Shown: positions 1-15,300 of the stretch, piece by piece | How positions within the stretch are numbered: position 1 is the stretch's first letter | How the letters are laid out: each line of letters starts with the position of its first letter | Source of the DNA: Theristus sp. LFF4_11 | Taxonomy: Eukaryota; Nematoda; Chromadorea; Monhysterida; Xyalidae | Reading direction: 5' to 3' | DNA length: 64,000 bases | NCBI GenBank assembly: GCA_030248135.1 | Contig: JASANC010000456.1 | Span: forward strand, 62,001 to 126,000 | The notes under the pieces: generated by a model | What the model was told of the DNA's origin: nothing | What the model saw: the letters and a program-made list of their open reading frames with translations, nothing else | The model's database searches: none | Program-made: the position numbers and the translations under genes

Positions 1-365
1 ACCGAAGTTTTAAAAGATAAAGTCTGTGAAAAACTCTTGAGAAACTTGTATTTATAGCCAAACAAAAAGGCAGGGCAGAAAACCGTAATTAGTAAGACGG
101 CCCTTGAACCAGTGACCTCGCCGCAAGAGGACGGTTCAGCCTGGAACTTTGCCATGCCTTTGTGACTCGCACTAGTGACTCGAGCTTTATTCTTCGATTT
201 CAGTCGCAATATCCCACGAAGGCAGCGAGTCAGAAAAGTTTTTCTGTATTTATTTGCATCTTATGTGAAGTAAAATGACGGCAAACGTGCTATCACACTC
301 AGATAAGCGCATTCCACCAGAACAACACCAAAAAGTCGAGAAAAAATCCTGCCACGAAGACGAAC
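1..365 (-). other. GCN1 intron, 5' part
   Basis: Intron sequence following the last GCN1 exon seen in the window; the next exon lies beyond the left edge. No other feature was recognised. Confidence 0.5.
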
Positions 366-3300
366 CGGAAATCTTGAACAACAGTTCGCCCATCATCTGC
401 ACGGACGCGAGGCGAATGCGCCAGTTGCTGTCGAACATGCCACGCTCCAACTGCGGCAGCATCAGCGGCAGCGCCGTGTCGCAGTACGCCCCGATCAAGC
501 GTTGGCCGGCGTGGAAGGCCGAGTCGCGCACGAACTCGGACTCGTCGGCTAGAGCCTGTGCGACCAAAGTTTGGAAATCTGGGTTTTTTTCAAAGTTTAC
601 TGGTTGGTCGAATGAATTTTGAAAACAAAAAAAACTGATTTTATCGGAGGAACGAACGAACGGCGATTTTAGGCAATGTTTTATTTACCCAGGGCTATCA
701 ACTATTAACAATCACACATCAACCAACCAAAAAATTGCAAACACCATAAAAAGCCGCTCATAAATGCCGAAGTGAAAGCATTTAACGAACATTAAAGTTG
801 AAAACCTCCAAAAACACAATCAAAACGCGCACCTTCAGCACGGACGGTATGACCTGCTCGAGGTACCGCTCGAACGTGTCCGCGAAAACGAGCGGCAAAT
901 AAATGTACATCATGATGTATCCGTCGCGGACGTGCGCTTTCGCGTTTGGCGAGCCGGCCATCTTTATGATGTCTGGCATGACAAAGTCCAGCTGGTCGGG
1001 GCCGAGTGCTGCGAGCACTTCGCAGAGGCCTGCAGATGAGAACGGATGTTCAGAGGGGAGTGTCGACCAACGCAAATCTGTGCGCGACCGGTGTGGTGGA
1101 CGGCACATGGTGCATTGGCTGGGCGTGTTGCATGTCTGAGGGGGATTTGCGGTAATGTGCAGTGTGCACCCGATGTTCTTTGACGTTCCACCACACCGTG
1201 GCACGCGGGTACATGTGATACAGTCACAAACGGTACCAAGAATTGTGCACGCACACTATCAGGGGTTTGGATTTACCTGACTAGAGTATTAATAGCTGAT
1301 CAAGTTTTTTTTACTTCGCGTCGCAAAAACGAATCAAGCAAAACAGAAAACGTCAAAGGCCGCAAATGCGTACTGTAACTAGTCACCGAAATTTTTCTGG
1401 AAACCTTCGAGAACAAAACTCCCCAAATTGAAAATACCCGTTCCGGACGGAGTGAGTTCTCCATTGCAGAACTGACAAACTATTCCGTTCAGTAGTCTCC
1501 TCTCCGGTAAATCAGTTTATAGATCTCCTAGTGCAGTCTTATGGGAGTTCCTACGTGTCCTTATAAAGTACCATAACTATGTGTCGTGCAACTGTAACCA
1601 TTATAAAGAAATGGAAAATCAATCGACTACAAAGCAGAATTCCCATTCCCCCTGTTCCTCATCACCCTGAGCAGCGCCCGATCGATCCACAGTCGACTGT
1701 TCGGACACCAATTGTCGTTTCAGCCACGGTATCAGTTGCTCCTTCAGTCGCACGGAGACGTCGCCGGTTGCGGCGCCGATCATGGCGCCAAGGGCCCGTG
1801 AGGCGACCGTTCTGATTTCAGGCACCGGGTCCATCAGGGCCTTCTGGAGGCCCGGGATCAGTTGCTCGATGTACGGCTCAATGTCCTGAACGTGCGAAAA
1901 TCGGGTATTGGTGCGTTTTTTTACAATTCTTGTAATGTAGTCAAAAATTTTAATGCAGCACACTGATTGGCTTGCGTGTAACTGTTTACCTGTCCCTGCG
2001 CGCTTTGAGTCTCGGGACGGGACCAAAATAAACGATACCAGTATACTAAACTGCACAAGTACAACTGAACATTGAGCTCCACAAACAAACACACGAATCA
2101 AATCACTCACACGAAACACACAAACACAGAATCACCCATTGTCGACTGTACATCACTCAAACCCCAAAACGAACTCTCTCGCCAACATTCGCAAACCTTC
2201 TGGTCAGTCAGCGCGTATATATTCGCAATAATATGGCACGCATTCCTCCTCGTCTCCGTCGATCGATCGTCGAACGCTCGCGTAACGACGGGCATCAACA
2301 ACGCTAAACTCGGAGCGTCCATATAATGCACGAATTTCGTCTTTAGCAGCACGGAGAGACACTTTGAGACGCTTCGACCGGGGTCTTCCAGCGCAGCCAG
2401 CAGCGTCGGGGTGAGCGCTAGAAGATTAAAAAAAATAGTGGAAAGGTTCAGTTCAGTTCAGTTGAGGTTTAGTTCATTTGGAATGGAAAGTGAAATTGTA
2501 TGACACATTGTATGATATTTTAATGGCTGTGTGGCCAGCTTTGCTGGTTTGCAAACTGGTTTTCCTTGTGCATATGCCTGACACTTGCAATGTGTCGAAC
2601 AAAATCAATCAATCAATCAATTAATCAATCAATACTTCAAATAACGGTCGGTTGCTTCTTGAGTGTCGGCTGTGTTCAGCGTGTTGGGTGGGTACTCCCT
2701 ATCGAGGACGGAACGAAGAATGAACGTTGTCAAGGATCAAGCAGGATTTGTTGCTTAAAGCAACGCGATCTGAATTCAAACACCGTCACTCATTCTGCTT
2801 ACTAGAGCAGCAGCAAACCATTCCCCCGCTGAAAAAAGAACCAATCCATATAAACCTGCCCAAAAGTCCCGTGAATATGGCCTGACCAACGTCATGCGCA
2901 GAAAGAGCAATGGTATCATGCGTTCCTCTTCAGCCAGCTCGCGACCTCACTCACTCCGGTGAAACCACGAAACCACCCCAAACCCCCCAAGAAAAAAAAA
3001 CCGCCGCCGAACGCACCCTGTATCTCGGGGTTCTTGATCACACTGGCGATGGTGCGCAGCGCGTCTCTGGCGCCCGTACTGACGCGGGTGTGCGTGTCCG
3101 TCAGCACCGCCAACAGGCGTGGCACGACACTTGGCAGACAGGCGGACAGTTGGCGTGGCGCGCAGTGTGCCATGGCGCCAAGCAGTTCAATGGCGCCTGA
3201 ATGGGACGTTCCGATTTTTATGGTTTTTTTTTCATTTGATTTGAATTTCGCTGAAGTCGGAGAACGCTAATCGTTGCTTTTTGGATGTCATTATAGTTCA

Positions 3301-6300
3301 ATGAAGCCTTTTTGTCACGTAATACTAAACGTTGTGCTAAAGCACGGCTTTGTTCTTCTGTCGCGGAGAAAAACTGGAAGAGTCACGCGAGAGAGCAGCG
3401 GGTTGCATTGGACTGAAATCGCGAAAAGTGGCGGCGAATCGGTGGGGGAAAGCGCACAAATGAAGATTGTAGTCGGAAGACTTCACACTCGACTAAAACA
3501 CAACACAGTACTGTTGCACATTCAAAACACAAACACACAAGCACACCAATCAATATCGCAGCAGCGCCGAAAAGTGTAATGTTTTCAAAAACTTCAAATC
3601 ACCTAATCAAAAGAATTACCAAAAACTGCATCTAACTTGAAAAAAATTAATAAACTTGTTTTACCGCATTTCGTCCGCCACGAGTCCTCGTCCAAAGCGG
3701 CCAACAAAGCAGGCAGCACCAGTTTCACGCCGTGTGCCGACAACTGCGCCATAACGGCGTTTGAGCATTCCTCAGCGGCCTGCAGAGACGGAAATATGGT
3801 TAGTTGGTGGTTGGTGCTATCACATCCATCCATCCATCCATCCATTTTATTTCGCGAAAAAGCAGGAAACTTCACAGTTAGCCCTAAGACATGAAAAGCA
3901 ATCAAGATTGGAATTGAGCCACGAAATCTTTTGTTTTGGTTCCGAGACAGAATGTGCACAGAAGGGTGAACTGTTTCTTGCATGAAACGGGAATTCAAAA
4001 TTGGTAAAGTGATTCAAATTCACAAAATAAGGGTTATTTTGAATTGCCGCAAACGATTGCAACTAGTTTCCTTTCGACGTCTGCAAACGCATTGAGACGC
4101 AATTTCGCAAAACCCAAAAAAATGATAATAATAGTGTTGCTCTTTTGAACCGAAACCGCCCGCCACTGAAAAAAAAAACAAAAATGAACCGCGGCAACAC
4201 TAGCAGAAATCGATGTTGCGTAGGATCGTTTCGAGACCGACTCCAATAGATACAGTAGTACTTTCAAGGGCCACGAATCCGACCATCTCAACCGCAAACG
4301 TTCAAAGTTCCCAGTGCATTCCAGTTCACGTTCCAACCAACCTTCCTGACATGCACGTCATTGTCGCCATGCGCGAGCAACAGGTTCGGCAGTATCTGCA
4401 CGATGTATGGCTCGAACAGTTTACCGAGCATGTTGCACAGCATCTGTAGCGCCAGCAATGCGCCTTCACGATGTCGGGCCTTCTTCTTTTCGACCAACGC
4501 TTCTTGCAGTGTCGACATTATTGCGTACTCCCGTAAGGCGACAATGCCCAGGCCTGAACATTCGGGAAAACAATTCCACTGTGAAGGGGACAACAGTCAA
4601 AGGAGAGATGGAAAACCGGCAAAAATATCATTTGAACTTCACTGCTAATGAAGAACCCCTGAATCGGAAAGCATCAAACTCAAGTGGGTTGCTCACTTTC
4701 TTTGTTGTAAAAGGACAACTAACGTCCAGTTGTTGCATGTGGTTCTCTTCCATCTTCAGCGCCATTCATGAAGCAGTAATAAGTGACACACAGCTGTGTT
4801 AAAACATAACGACGCTATCACTAAATACTGCTTCATGAATGCCGTTTTATGTCAAGCGTCAAATATGGTCACTTGAGAGACACTTAAAAAGAGGCAACTA
4901 ACAGTCCCTACCTATCAATAATCTTTCCAAAACCAACCTTTCACCAGTCCGGCAATTCCGTAAGCGGCGCCTCTTCTCTCGCCGTAGTTTTCGACTTCCA
5001 ACAGCAAACAGAGCAATTTCGCCGAGAGATCTTTCGCCTGCTCGCGAATGGCTGGTATCAGAGGTGGCAAACATTGGGCGACTGCTTCTTGCACCTGCGA
5101 AAAGTGGCGTTGCATTGGATTATTTTCGAACGTCTTTTGGCTAGTGGTTGTGGGAATCGTTGGCAATTCCAACATTGGCTGTTGGTCGTCAGAGAATTCA
5201 GTCGACAGAACTGTCGGAACTCTAAATTATGGGCAACCAGCTGACTGGTTAGTGATCTCATGCATGCTTTCCGTGCAGGCACTGTTGTGGAGGTGAAGTC
5301 TGTCATGCACAGAAAGCATGCATCACGTGATCACCAACCAATCAGCTGGCTGCCGATAATTTACGGTTCGACTGTATCTATAAACTTTAGGAGCCGTTCA
5401 TGCAGACGACGTGTATAACTCAACCAATCGAGCCAGCCCGAGTTACACGAAGCACCGTTCATGAAGACGCACATCGAGTCTTCACAGCTCTAAACCTCCA
5501 GATCACCCAGCAACGCCGCAGCCAATCAGCGTTCGACATTCAAAACTACCAAAACCATTCCGTACCTGTTGCGAGGGCGTCGAGAGCGCCTCGATCAGTT
5601 TCGCGACAATCGCACGAATCTTCAGATCGTTCGGTGGCATGTGCGCAGCGAGCGTCCCGAGGAGAATGACCAACGCCTGGCGGAGTGCGTCGTGGGCGGC
5701 GTCGGACGGACAGTGGTCGAGTTGGTGTTCGAGTTTCGGTAGCAGCTCGTTCAGGTATTTCTGGAGGAAAGAAGGAAAAAATGACTTTTTTATTCTTCTT
5801 TGCTGAGGTGGTTCTGGAGAATGAAAGACAATAGGATTCGTTTTTCGAAAGACACCGCTGCTGACTGGGAAAACGCCACGACACGATACGGATTCGTTCC
5901 AAACCAAATGCTATTGAAAATTGACGTAAATACACCTTTGACACAAGGTGACACAACAGAATTATCTGCGGTATAAAGCGCCATTCATGGAGGCTGAAGC
6001 GCTGGCGTCATGTTCGCTACGCATTCATGGATCGAAAACGTCGCAGCTTCACGTGCTAAAGTGACGCTTGGCGCGCGCGCGAGTGCATGAATGCGCCGTA
6101 AAACAGCAAGTACAGCGCAAAACAAACCACCACCACAAACGAATTTTTGACTTGGAACCGAAAAAAATAACGAAAGCCAGCTGACCGCGCCAAACAGTTC
6201 GGTTGCCTGAATGGCTGCGCGCAGCATCAGCACACGAACGTCGCCGTTTCGATCGTTCAATGTTCGCGGGATCATCATGTCAAAGAGACTCAGAACGGTC

Positions 6301-9300
6301 TGAAACACGAAATCGACAAGAAAAGGTCTCTCTTTTTCAAATAATTATAAGTCGACTACAGTCTATATATGCTAATATATGCAACTAAACTTGGCTGATT
6401 TGTTGGTCATAGCAAATCTCAGCGCTCATTGGTTAGTCATGAGCAATTATCAGCGCTGATTGGTTGGTCACTCAGCGCTGATTGGTTGGTCATTACGTCA
6501 TGTTGCATATATTTTCCAGATGGACTGTAATTATTACGAAAACCGGGAATCCTGCACGATGATTGGTTGCATCATTCTAGTACGACTAATCAACATACAA
6601 CCCACCGGCCAAGTATTCTAAAAAAATCGGTTGTTTTGCTAAAAAGAATTTCCCAAAATTCAGCAATTACAAAAAACTCCGAATGCAACCCAAAACAGCA
6701 ACGCTCACCGTTTCGTCGTCCACTCGCACGACATTACAGAGGCGCTGCAGTGCCAACGCGACGCCGCATCGAGCCGGCCAATCATCGATTGCCTCGTGCA
6801 ACACACGCCCCACTTCGTCGACGGTCGGTGGGATCACCTGGAAATCGGGGCAGCATTGGCCGAATTTTGAGTTCGTGATTTTTGGTGAAACTGATTCAAC
6901 CGGAGTTTCTAGCCAAACGGACTGTTTTGTACGTTCGGGTTTACTGGAACCAATGAACACAAATAAAAGAAAACACCAAAAAGCCACCTGCAGTTTCTGC
7001 GTATAAATCGCGTCCAATCGTTCGACCAGCGTTCGCACCAGCCGCTCATCATTGGCGTCGCCGTCAGCGCTCAGTTTCATTGCAGCCAGCAGCGCGTCCG
7101 CAGCGGCCCGTCGAATCACCGGCTCGGAGCGGGTGAGGTCGGTCAGGAGACGCACGCAGAGCTTCGGATTAGAATGAAGGGATAGTTTGAAGTTGGAAAA
7201 CAGCTGATCGGATTTCTTGACAAAAGTCGAGAGCGGACGTTGAGGAAAACTTGACAGAGCTTCTATCCCTCCATCCATTTTATTTCGTGAAAAAGCAGGA
7301 AACTCCGATAAAACGTTGTGAACAGCATGTAGCTCGGAGACCCAAAACTGTATGAACAGCATGTAGTTCGGAGACCCAAAACAGTATGAACAGCATGTAG
7401 TTCGGAGACTCAAAATCGGAATAACATGCAGCATCTATCAGATATTTAGCGATTACTTCTTCAGATGACTACACCAATGGTGCTTACAGTCAGTTACGAT
7501 TTTTACAAGTGAAACATGAAAATTTCGAAAACAAAACCCGTCTCTCCTCACCGCATCCCTATCAATCGTCATCTCAATCGTGTCGCACAAGTCACTCGCT
7601 AACTTTGCGTTCATGGTTTCAGTGTCGTGTTTCGCCACCCACAATCGTTGCACAATATCAGACGACAAAGTGTCACCTTTTGTAGTGCAATCTTTCACGG
7701 CCTCACTCATCGTCAGCAGCAGCTGCAAATCAAAAAAATTGCGGCATTCATGAAGCAGTATTTAGTGACGCATAGCTATGTACCGTGGCTACGCGTCACT
7801 AAATACGGCGTCATGAATGTCACTAAACCCTTGCGCTTCTGAGTATTATTGGTGACCAAAGCAGGACGTTTTGAAAAATGAAAGAAGTTGGTCAATGTCC
7901 ACAACACCAGCACTCAGACTAGGGTCAAGTGCGGTGCAAGCGGGGCCACTTTTCAAATTTTCATTCCCGGGGGCCGCCCAGCTGTTCGCTCGTTTCATGG
8001 CAAAAAAGCACTGGAATTTGTATTTTGACTAGCTGTTCTGATCAATGTGATTTACTGCATTTCAATTGGTGAGCAGCAGATGACCGCCAATCAGCATTCG
8101 ACAGAGGCTCAATCTCATCAACGTCAATAATCGAAAATCAAATAACACAAATAAAGGAAACCTCTCCGGCCGACCTTCAACGCAGACTCCCTGATGAGCG
8201 CTTTGTCGTTCACCAGTTCGGCTAGTATCATGTTGACGCACTTTTCCACGGTGTCCCTGTTGCATTCGCGGTACTGCTGCAGCTGGCCGCACAACGCCAG
8301 CAGCGTGTCCATCAGGCCTTGCTGAGAAAAAAACGATGAATTGAATATTTTTGTCGTTGTTACATGTTTGTCAACCGTACTAGCACATCGAATGCTAGGT
8401 TTAGCAATGTCGTGAAGGTGGGATATCAAAAAAACTAGTCTTGTCCCACAACAAAGAACAACAATAACAATAATGTTCCTTCAGAAACACACACGCCAAA
8501 AAGATCAGATACGCGTAAACGTCCAGTCTTGAGGAAGGGAACACCGTGGATTTCTGCCATACAAAAACAGTCACAAACAAAAGAATACGCGCGCTGATGT
8601 GACACTGGATGTGTGCAGTGTGCCTGTGCGTTTGTTTGCGACTGTGTTGTGACCGAGTGCAGCGTCTTCAGACTAGGACTCCAACCTGCAGCTGTGTCTC
8701 CGTCGGCGTTGTGTCGCGCAGTCGTTCGAGTAGAAGCGTACAGAGCATCTCCGAATTGAGCATCGCAAAATCGTCGGGCTGAAAACAAAGAACAGACATT
8801 TCGGTGAAACGAAACGACAATTTCATTCCTGCTACACTGAGTGACTGCATTACGAGAGAGTGTCCGTGCAAATGATCAGCGCTTTACGCATAACTTCCGT
8901 TTATCTATGTGATTTAAAAAAAACAAAAATTTTGAAAATGCGGGTGGCTTTTACTGACCGTTAAACACACTGAAAGACACATCCATGCTAAGCGCAAATA
9001 CCCTTCCTGTCATGGAGCTTCCCTTTCGCAACTATGCACTTTTCTTCAAATATCAAAGCGCACACGCGCTCCTTCATGATTGAAGTAAAGACCGGTTCAT
9101 ACTAACGTACTGTATGTTTGTTTAAACCTGTCACATTTTCGAAAAATACAGAGCTCGAGAAATAAGAAAGTACGGCATCGGAGTTGCAAGCAGATATATT
9201 CAACCACAAATGGGGTGTTTGATTTTAACAAAACCCGATACATTCGTTTTTCTTACTGTAATTAAAAGTTTCTCAAGTCCTGTACTCTTCAAAAAAGATG

Positions 9301-12300
9301 ACAGGTTCAAAGAAACACACTGTATGCGTGTACGGCAGAGCACGTCCTATCAGGTGTTGTGTTGTGACGTACGTCAGCAATTCAGCATACACCAGTATGA
9401 ACTGGCCTTCAGCTGCAACTCAGCCAATCAGAGTGTCAAGACTCAAAATTCCACAAACTCCCCCTAAACCGCACCGTCTGAACGCCGTCGGCAAGTTGCG
9501 CCTCGAGGATTCGCAACGCTTTCAGTAAAACAGCGACGTTTTGCGATTTCTCCACGGCGGCGACGGTGGGATCGGTGACGATTTGCGCCAGCCACGGCAC
9601 GACTGTCGCAAACACGCCAGCTGGCAGCACGCTGACGTCAGAGTCGCCAATGGTGTCGTCGTTGTCGTCAAACTGTGACAGACGCTCGTTAGTGTCGTCG
9701 TCCTTATGATAGCCGTTCACCATGGCCGTCTCGGTTGGCGAGGCCGCTCTTGACGCGAACATTGAGTCTGTGAAAATCGGAAACAAAGGTGATTTTTGGA
9801 AACTGGCATTTGCAATATCAAATCCTGAAAAAAATTCACCGTAAAAAATCGACAACAGCCGCGCGGTTTGCTTCTGCAGCGGTTCGGCCGTCCAATTGCT
9901 GTCGAGCGACATTGCCGCATGCTGTACGCGCAGTGCGTTCTGGGCGATCAGGTTGGCTGAAACAATTGGAACAACATGACGTGTTGACATTTGATAGTAG
10001 CTGGTGTAACACGGATGGCGTATAAGAGCTGCGTGCACTTCATAAGCGATTTTAGGTCGCAAGGCTCGCCTCGCACGGGCAAACTGGCCCCAAGCAGCTG
10101 GTGTTTGCCACCTCCACTTCTCATCGCGCGATGTTCAACTGTTATGCCCGTCAATAACAACACAGTTGCGTGCAATATCACGAGAAAAACAACCTCGCCG
10201 CAAACAGCTAAGAGGTTATCGAACTGCTGACTTTTTTCCAGATGATTTGCAGTGTTGTAATTCTCCATTGCTAAAAAACTGCAGCCAATGCCGATCAGTC
10301 AACATATAGGTTTCCCGGGTCTCGCTGGGTATCCGTATTATACGGTGTTTATCAATCAAGCAATCAATTTATTTATTATTGAGTTATTATTATTATTACC
10401 TATCGATACAATCAATCAAATATTAATTCGTGATCTCACAGTTTTATGCGACTTTCCGCGTCTCGCGAAATGAAAATGAACAAACACCTCCCCACCGCCA
10501 ACCCACCATGGCCTCTCCAGAACGCCTCATCAGTTGTCGCGCAATTCACCAACGCGATCAGACATTTCGCCGCCAATGGCGCTGCCAACGGCGACGCCAA
10601 CAGCGGCAGCGCGTGGTCACGAACACAGCCGATGAAGGTGCACACGACGCCGCGGCGATCGGAGCCCTCGAAATCGACCGAGGTACGAGCGAAAACTGAT
10701 TCCAGCACGCTCAGTGGTCGGTTGATGCGCGCGTATAGCTAAAGTCGGGTTGTTTGAACCTGTCACTTGTTTTTTCGCTAAACACGGCGCGTGCGACAGA
10801 AGGAAACGAAACACGGGATTGATTCGGAGCCCCACGAAAACATATTTAGCCACAAATGGAGTGTTTTGTGTTCATCCAAACCTGATACAATCGGTTTTTC
10901 TTACTGTAATTCAACGGTTCACATGCTCTGAATTATGCGAACAAAAGGGACAGGTTTGAACAAACACACTGCAGGTTTATGAACTTCAGTATCCTACTGT
11001 ATCCTCATTTCTGATGCTTCGGCATCGCATTTCAACATTCATGTTTCATAAATAAAGTCGAGAATCGCAAAGTCTCTTCCACTGACCCGGTCAACCTCGT
11101 CCCGAATCACAGCCTCCTTCTCCAGCTGTCTGCGCATCGCCTCCTTCTGTGCGTCCGTCAGTTTCTGCCCGTCCTTCGCCGCCCGTCGCCGCTTCTCGGC
11201 CAATTCGCGTCGCAATTCTAGTTCGGCCATTTGCTCCTTGTACGAGTACAGTTTGCTCTCGCGTTTCACGTTCTTGATGTTCAGCTCTTCGGCGGCCCTG
11301 GAAAGTCTTTGTTCTTTTTTGATTTTCATTTTTTTCGATTGTACCCAAACCTGCGGACCTAATCACAGACCCTCCCACGGCTCATTGCCTGGTGGTAGCG
11401 CATGAGACCATTGTCTTTGCGCTCGGGGGATCGAGCCCTGTCGAGAGGTGTTTGGGCACTTAATGACAGAGAACACTCAATGGGCGCCCTCCGCAACGGT
11501 GTATTGTTATTGTATCTGTATTGTTACAGAGTACACAGTCTTCAGACTAGGACTTTAGATGCCACTTTATCAACATACAGTCAAACTCTATAACATATGC
11601 AACTAGCTGATTGGTTGGTGATCACGTGCATGCACGTATTCTGTGCAAACCAAACTCCGACGGAACTCAGCAATTCATGCACAGGAATGCACGCATCAAC
11701 CAATCAGCGAGTTGCACATGTTATGGAGATAGACTATAGAATGTAGTCCATCTGGATAATATATGCAACATGACGTGACGAAGAACCAATCAGCCCTGAG
11801 AATTGCTCATAACCAACCAATCAGCCCTGAGAATTGCACATAACCAACCAATCAGCACTGAGAATTGCTGTGACCAACCAATCAGCGAGTTGCACATGTT
11901 ATGAAGATAGACTGCAGAATGCAGATGCCACTCACATGTCCAAAACGGACGCATCAAACAGTTTGCCCGGCTCACACTGCCAGATGTGAATTGACTCTAG
12001 TGGCATTGCGGTGAGCTCATGCAAACCGGGCATCTGATTTAGTTGGTCCAGAAGTTCGTCTCGCACGTCACTGCGGCAACTTGGAACCTGCGCCAGAGTG
12101 ACTGCGATGTTGCTGTGCACCTGCAGGGACAGCTTTCCAGAGGTATTTTTTTCTTGTAGATTCCAACAATAATGTGAAAAGTGGACCACAGCTATGGGGA
12201 ATCAGCTGATTGGTTGGGATTATGGTGTACATGCTCTCTGTGCAGGCATTGCTGTTGGGGCTGAGTGTGGTTTGCACAGAAAGCATGCATACCGTAATCC

Positions 12301-15300
12301 TAACCAACCTAACCAGCTGATTCCTCATAATTTAGAGGTCGACTGTATTTTCAGTTTTTTATGTTGTCGCCGCAGCCTAATAACGGGCGAAAAAGGATGT
12401 GGCTATGCCGAAGTGTTTGCGACTGTCATTAACAAATGGGTGGGCTCCCATTATTCACTATAGTGAATAGACATTCGTAGCCATTCACGGTTTGTTTGTT
12501 GGTCCAATCTAAAAACATCCTGCAAACCCGCCTGCAAGTCGCCAGCAGCAGCCTGTTTCAAGACGTCCAGTATACCAGCATCTCTCGGTACAACCGGCCA
12601 TTTGTTGTTGTCATCAGCTGAGTTGTACGCATTGCACGCACGCAGCAGCTCGAACCACGCGGTTGGACGGTGATTGGCTGCAGAAAGCGCGGGAATGTTG
12701 AATTTCAGAGCTGTGCCAGTGCGTTTGTTAGCGCACAGTGCAGCCAATATCACGGTGGTGCACTTGAGTTCACACAAACAAACACACAGGCATACATGCG
12801 ATTTTACACACGTGTGTTTACAGTGCGTTTGTTTAAGCCTGTCACTTTTTTTGCAGAATACAGAGCACGCAAAACAAGAATGACCGGGATCCGACAGCGA
12901 CAAATGGGGTGTGTTTGATTCAAAACCCGATACAGTCGTTCTTCTTTGTTGAATTGAAAAGTTTCGCATGCTCTCTGTATTCTGCGCAAACGGCGACAGA
13001 TGGAAACAAACATACTTTACATTTCTTTTCTTGTCTTTTCAGCTATATCCGTAATTTCCTTGTGGTCAATTTGTTTTTGAACCGCTGCTGACGCTCTCGC
13101 CTCTAACCGATTCACAGAACTTTGTCTACCTCGCCTATATCCGCCTACCTGGCGAAACCGCAAACAGCGAACTTCATTTACTGCTCAGAATTCACCTTAC
13201 ACCAAGGTATGGTTGAATTCTGTCTCAAAATATGATAACTGTGAATCGGAAAGAGTAATAAAACAAACAAACAAGCACAACAAAACTAAACAAACTTTGA
13301 AACATATGTGAAACATCAGCAACAGTTCAGTAACAATTTTGAACGGCACATCACCGTGTCATGGAAAACACACACGTCAGTGACAGGTCATCAAAATGCA
13401 ACAATACTATTACTGGTGTGTGTTTTGTTTGTTGACTGTGCAACAATCCAGTGTAATACACCAAGTGCAGTGTTTTCAGACCAGTGATCAGTTTATAAAA
13501 GTGAGTAGTGTCTGAAAGAGGAGTTTGACTCCCGCCAGGGTGTTCCGAAAGTTGGACCATGACAAATTCTGGTTGAATAATTAAAAAAACCCAAAGTTCC
13601 TTGTTTGACTGAGGCTTCGTATTGGTCTGACATTTTTGCGAAAAGCAGCACTGAATTAAGTTATTCTGCCGGCTGACCTCCATAAATGTATCTGGAATCT
13701 GTCAAGGCCAAACGTTTGGAACACCCTGGACCCTGGAGTAAAACTCCTTACTTTTCAAACACTACTCTACCGTATTTTATAAAACTGAGCACCGGACTTG
13801 AATAGAATTAGGACACTACAGTCTAACAACTCTATAACATATCCAACTAGCTGATTGGCTGGTGGTCACATATGATGCGTGTATTCTATGCAAACCAAAC
13901 TCCGCCTCCACAGGCAATTCACGCACACAGAATGCATGCTTCCGCCAATAATCCAGTTGGCTAAATTGTAGAGTTCGACTGTATCTATTCTATAAACAAC
14001 CGACCGAGCACAGGCACGGCACACGCACTCAACGCAACGTTCGCCAATCGTCGACCGTCCTCCGACGTCAACGCGCCGTCAAAGGTGCAGAGTGCTTTCA
14101 AGGCACCGTGCAACCGAACGGCCGGACGCCTTCGATCGTGCGCGTGCTCTGATCGTACGCCACTATCCGTCGAATCGCCGACGTCGGCGCTCGATGGCGC
14201 GGTGGACGTGTGGAGCAGCTGCGAGTGTGTGATGTTTCAGAGCAGATTGATAGGTGCGAGCGCAATAACATGCATCTTTCGTTCACTGTGATGGAAGCAA
14301 AAACAACTTGCAGTGTTCTTCACGTTCTTCACGTTCTAAACGTTCTTCACTTCAAAAGTGTTGCAAATAATAGCATGCATTGTTGAAGCAATAAGCACCC
14401 ACCCGCCTGACCGAACAAGCAAAGTTCTGTTTCAGTCTACTTCAACAATCAACGTGTCTTTCAAATTTGCCAAAGCTCTGTCGAATGGAACAAAGAAACA
14501 GCAAGAAAATGTGATTCTGAAATCTTTTTTCACAAAAAAAACTCACCAGACGAGCAGCCTCCGCATCGTCGGTGATCAGTGGGACCAAATGCTGCAAGCA
14601 AGACTCGGCGAAATGGACACCGTCAGCGACGGCCACACGTTTCGCCACTTGAAACGCGCGCTGGCGGATCTGTGGACAAAAAAATGAACAAAAAAATACA
14701 AATCGAAACTCCGCGACACGGCGCGCTGAAACTCGAAAGAAAACAGCAAAAATAAGAAATTGTAGAAAAATGATGAAATACTTTGTAAAGCGGATGCACG
14801 GCAGCGACCAGCCAACTGAGACACAAATCTGCAGGGTATGGCGCCGCTCCAATCGTGGACAACGCATCGCACGGCTGGTCCAATAGCAAGCGTTCTATGA
14901 ACTCGCACACGGCTAGCAGTCCTGCGCAAACAGTCGGCAGTTCAAATCACAGCTTGCTGATTGGCTGCATCGCTTTTTTCAACGCAACTTTTTGGCTTGC
15001 CTACTCATGGTGTCTTACACTTCTCTGGTATTACGCCGTGCACTGCAGAATAAAACTGCACTGATTGACCGGACACAGTCAACGAGTGAATTCAATTGTT
15101 GAGCGGCATTCATGAAGTGGTATTTTTAGCGACGCATAGCTGTGTCAACACATGGCTACTTAGTCATTGAATAATGTTTCATGAATGCCCCTTTACGTTT
15201 GTTCGAAGTACACCAACACTCAATGCTCGAGCTCATTTCTGCTGCTCATGTCGTGAAAAACAACGTTGAAGGAAGATCAAATCAAAACAACAACAACAAC

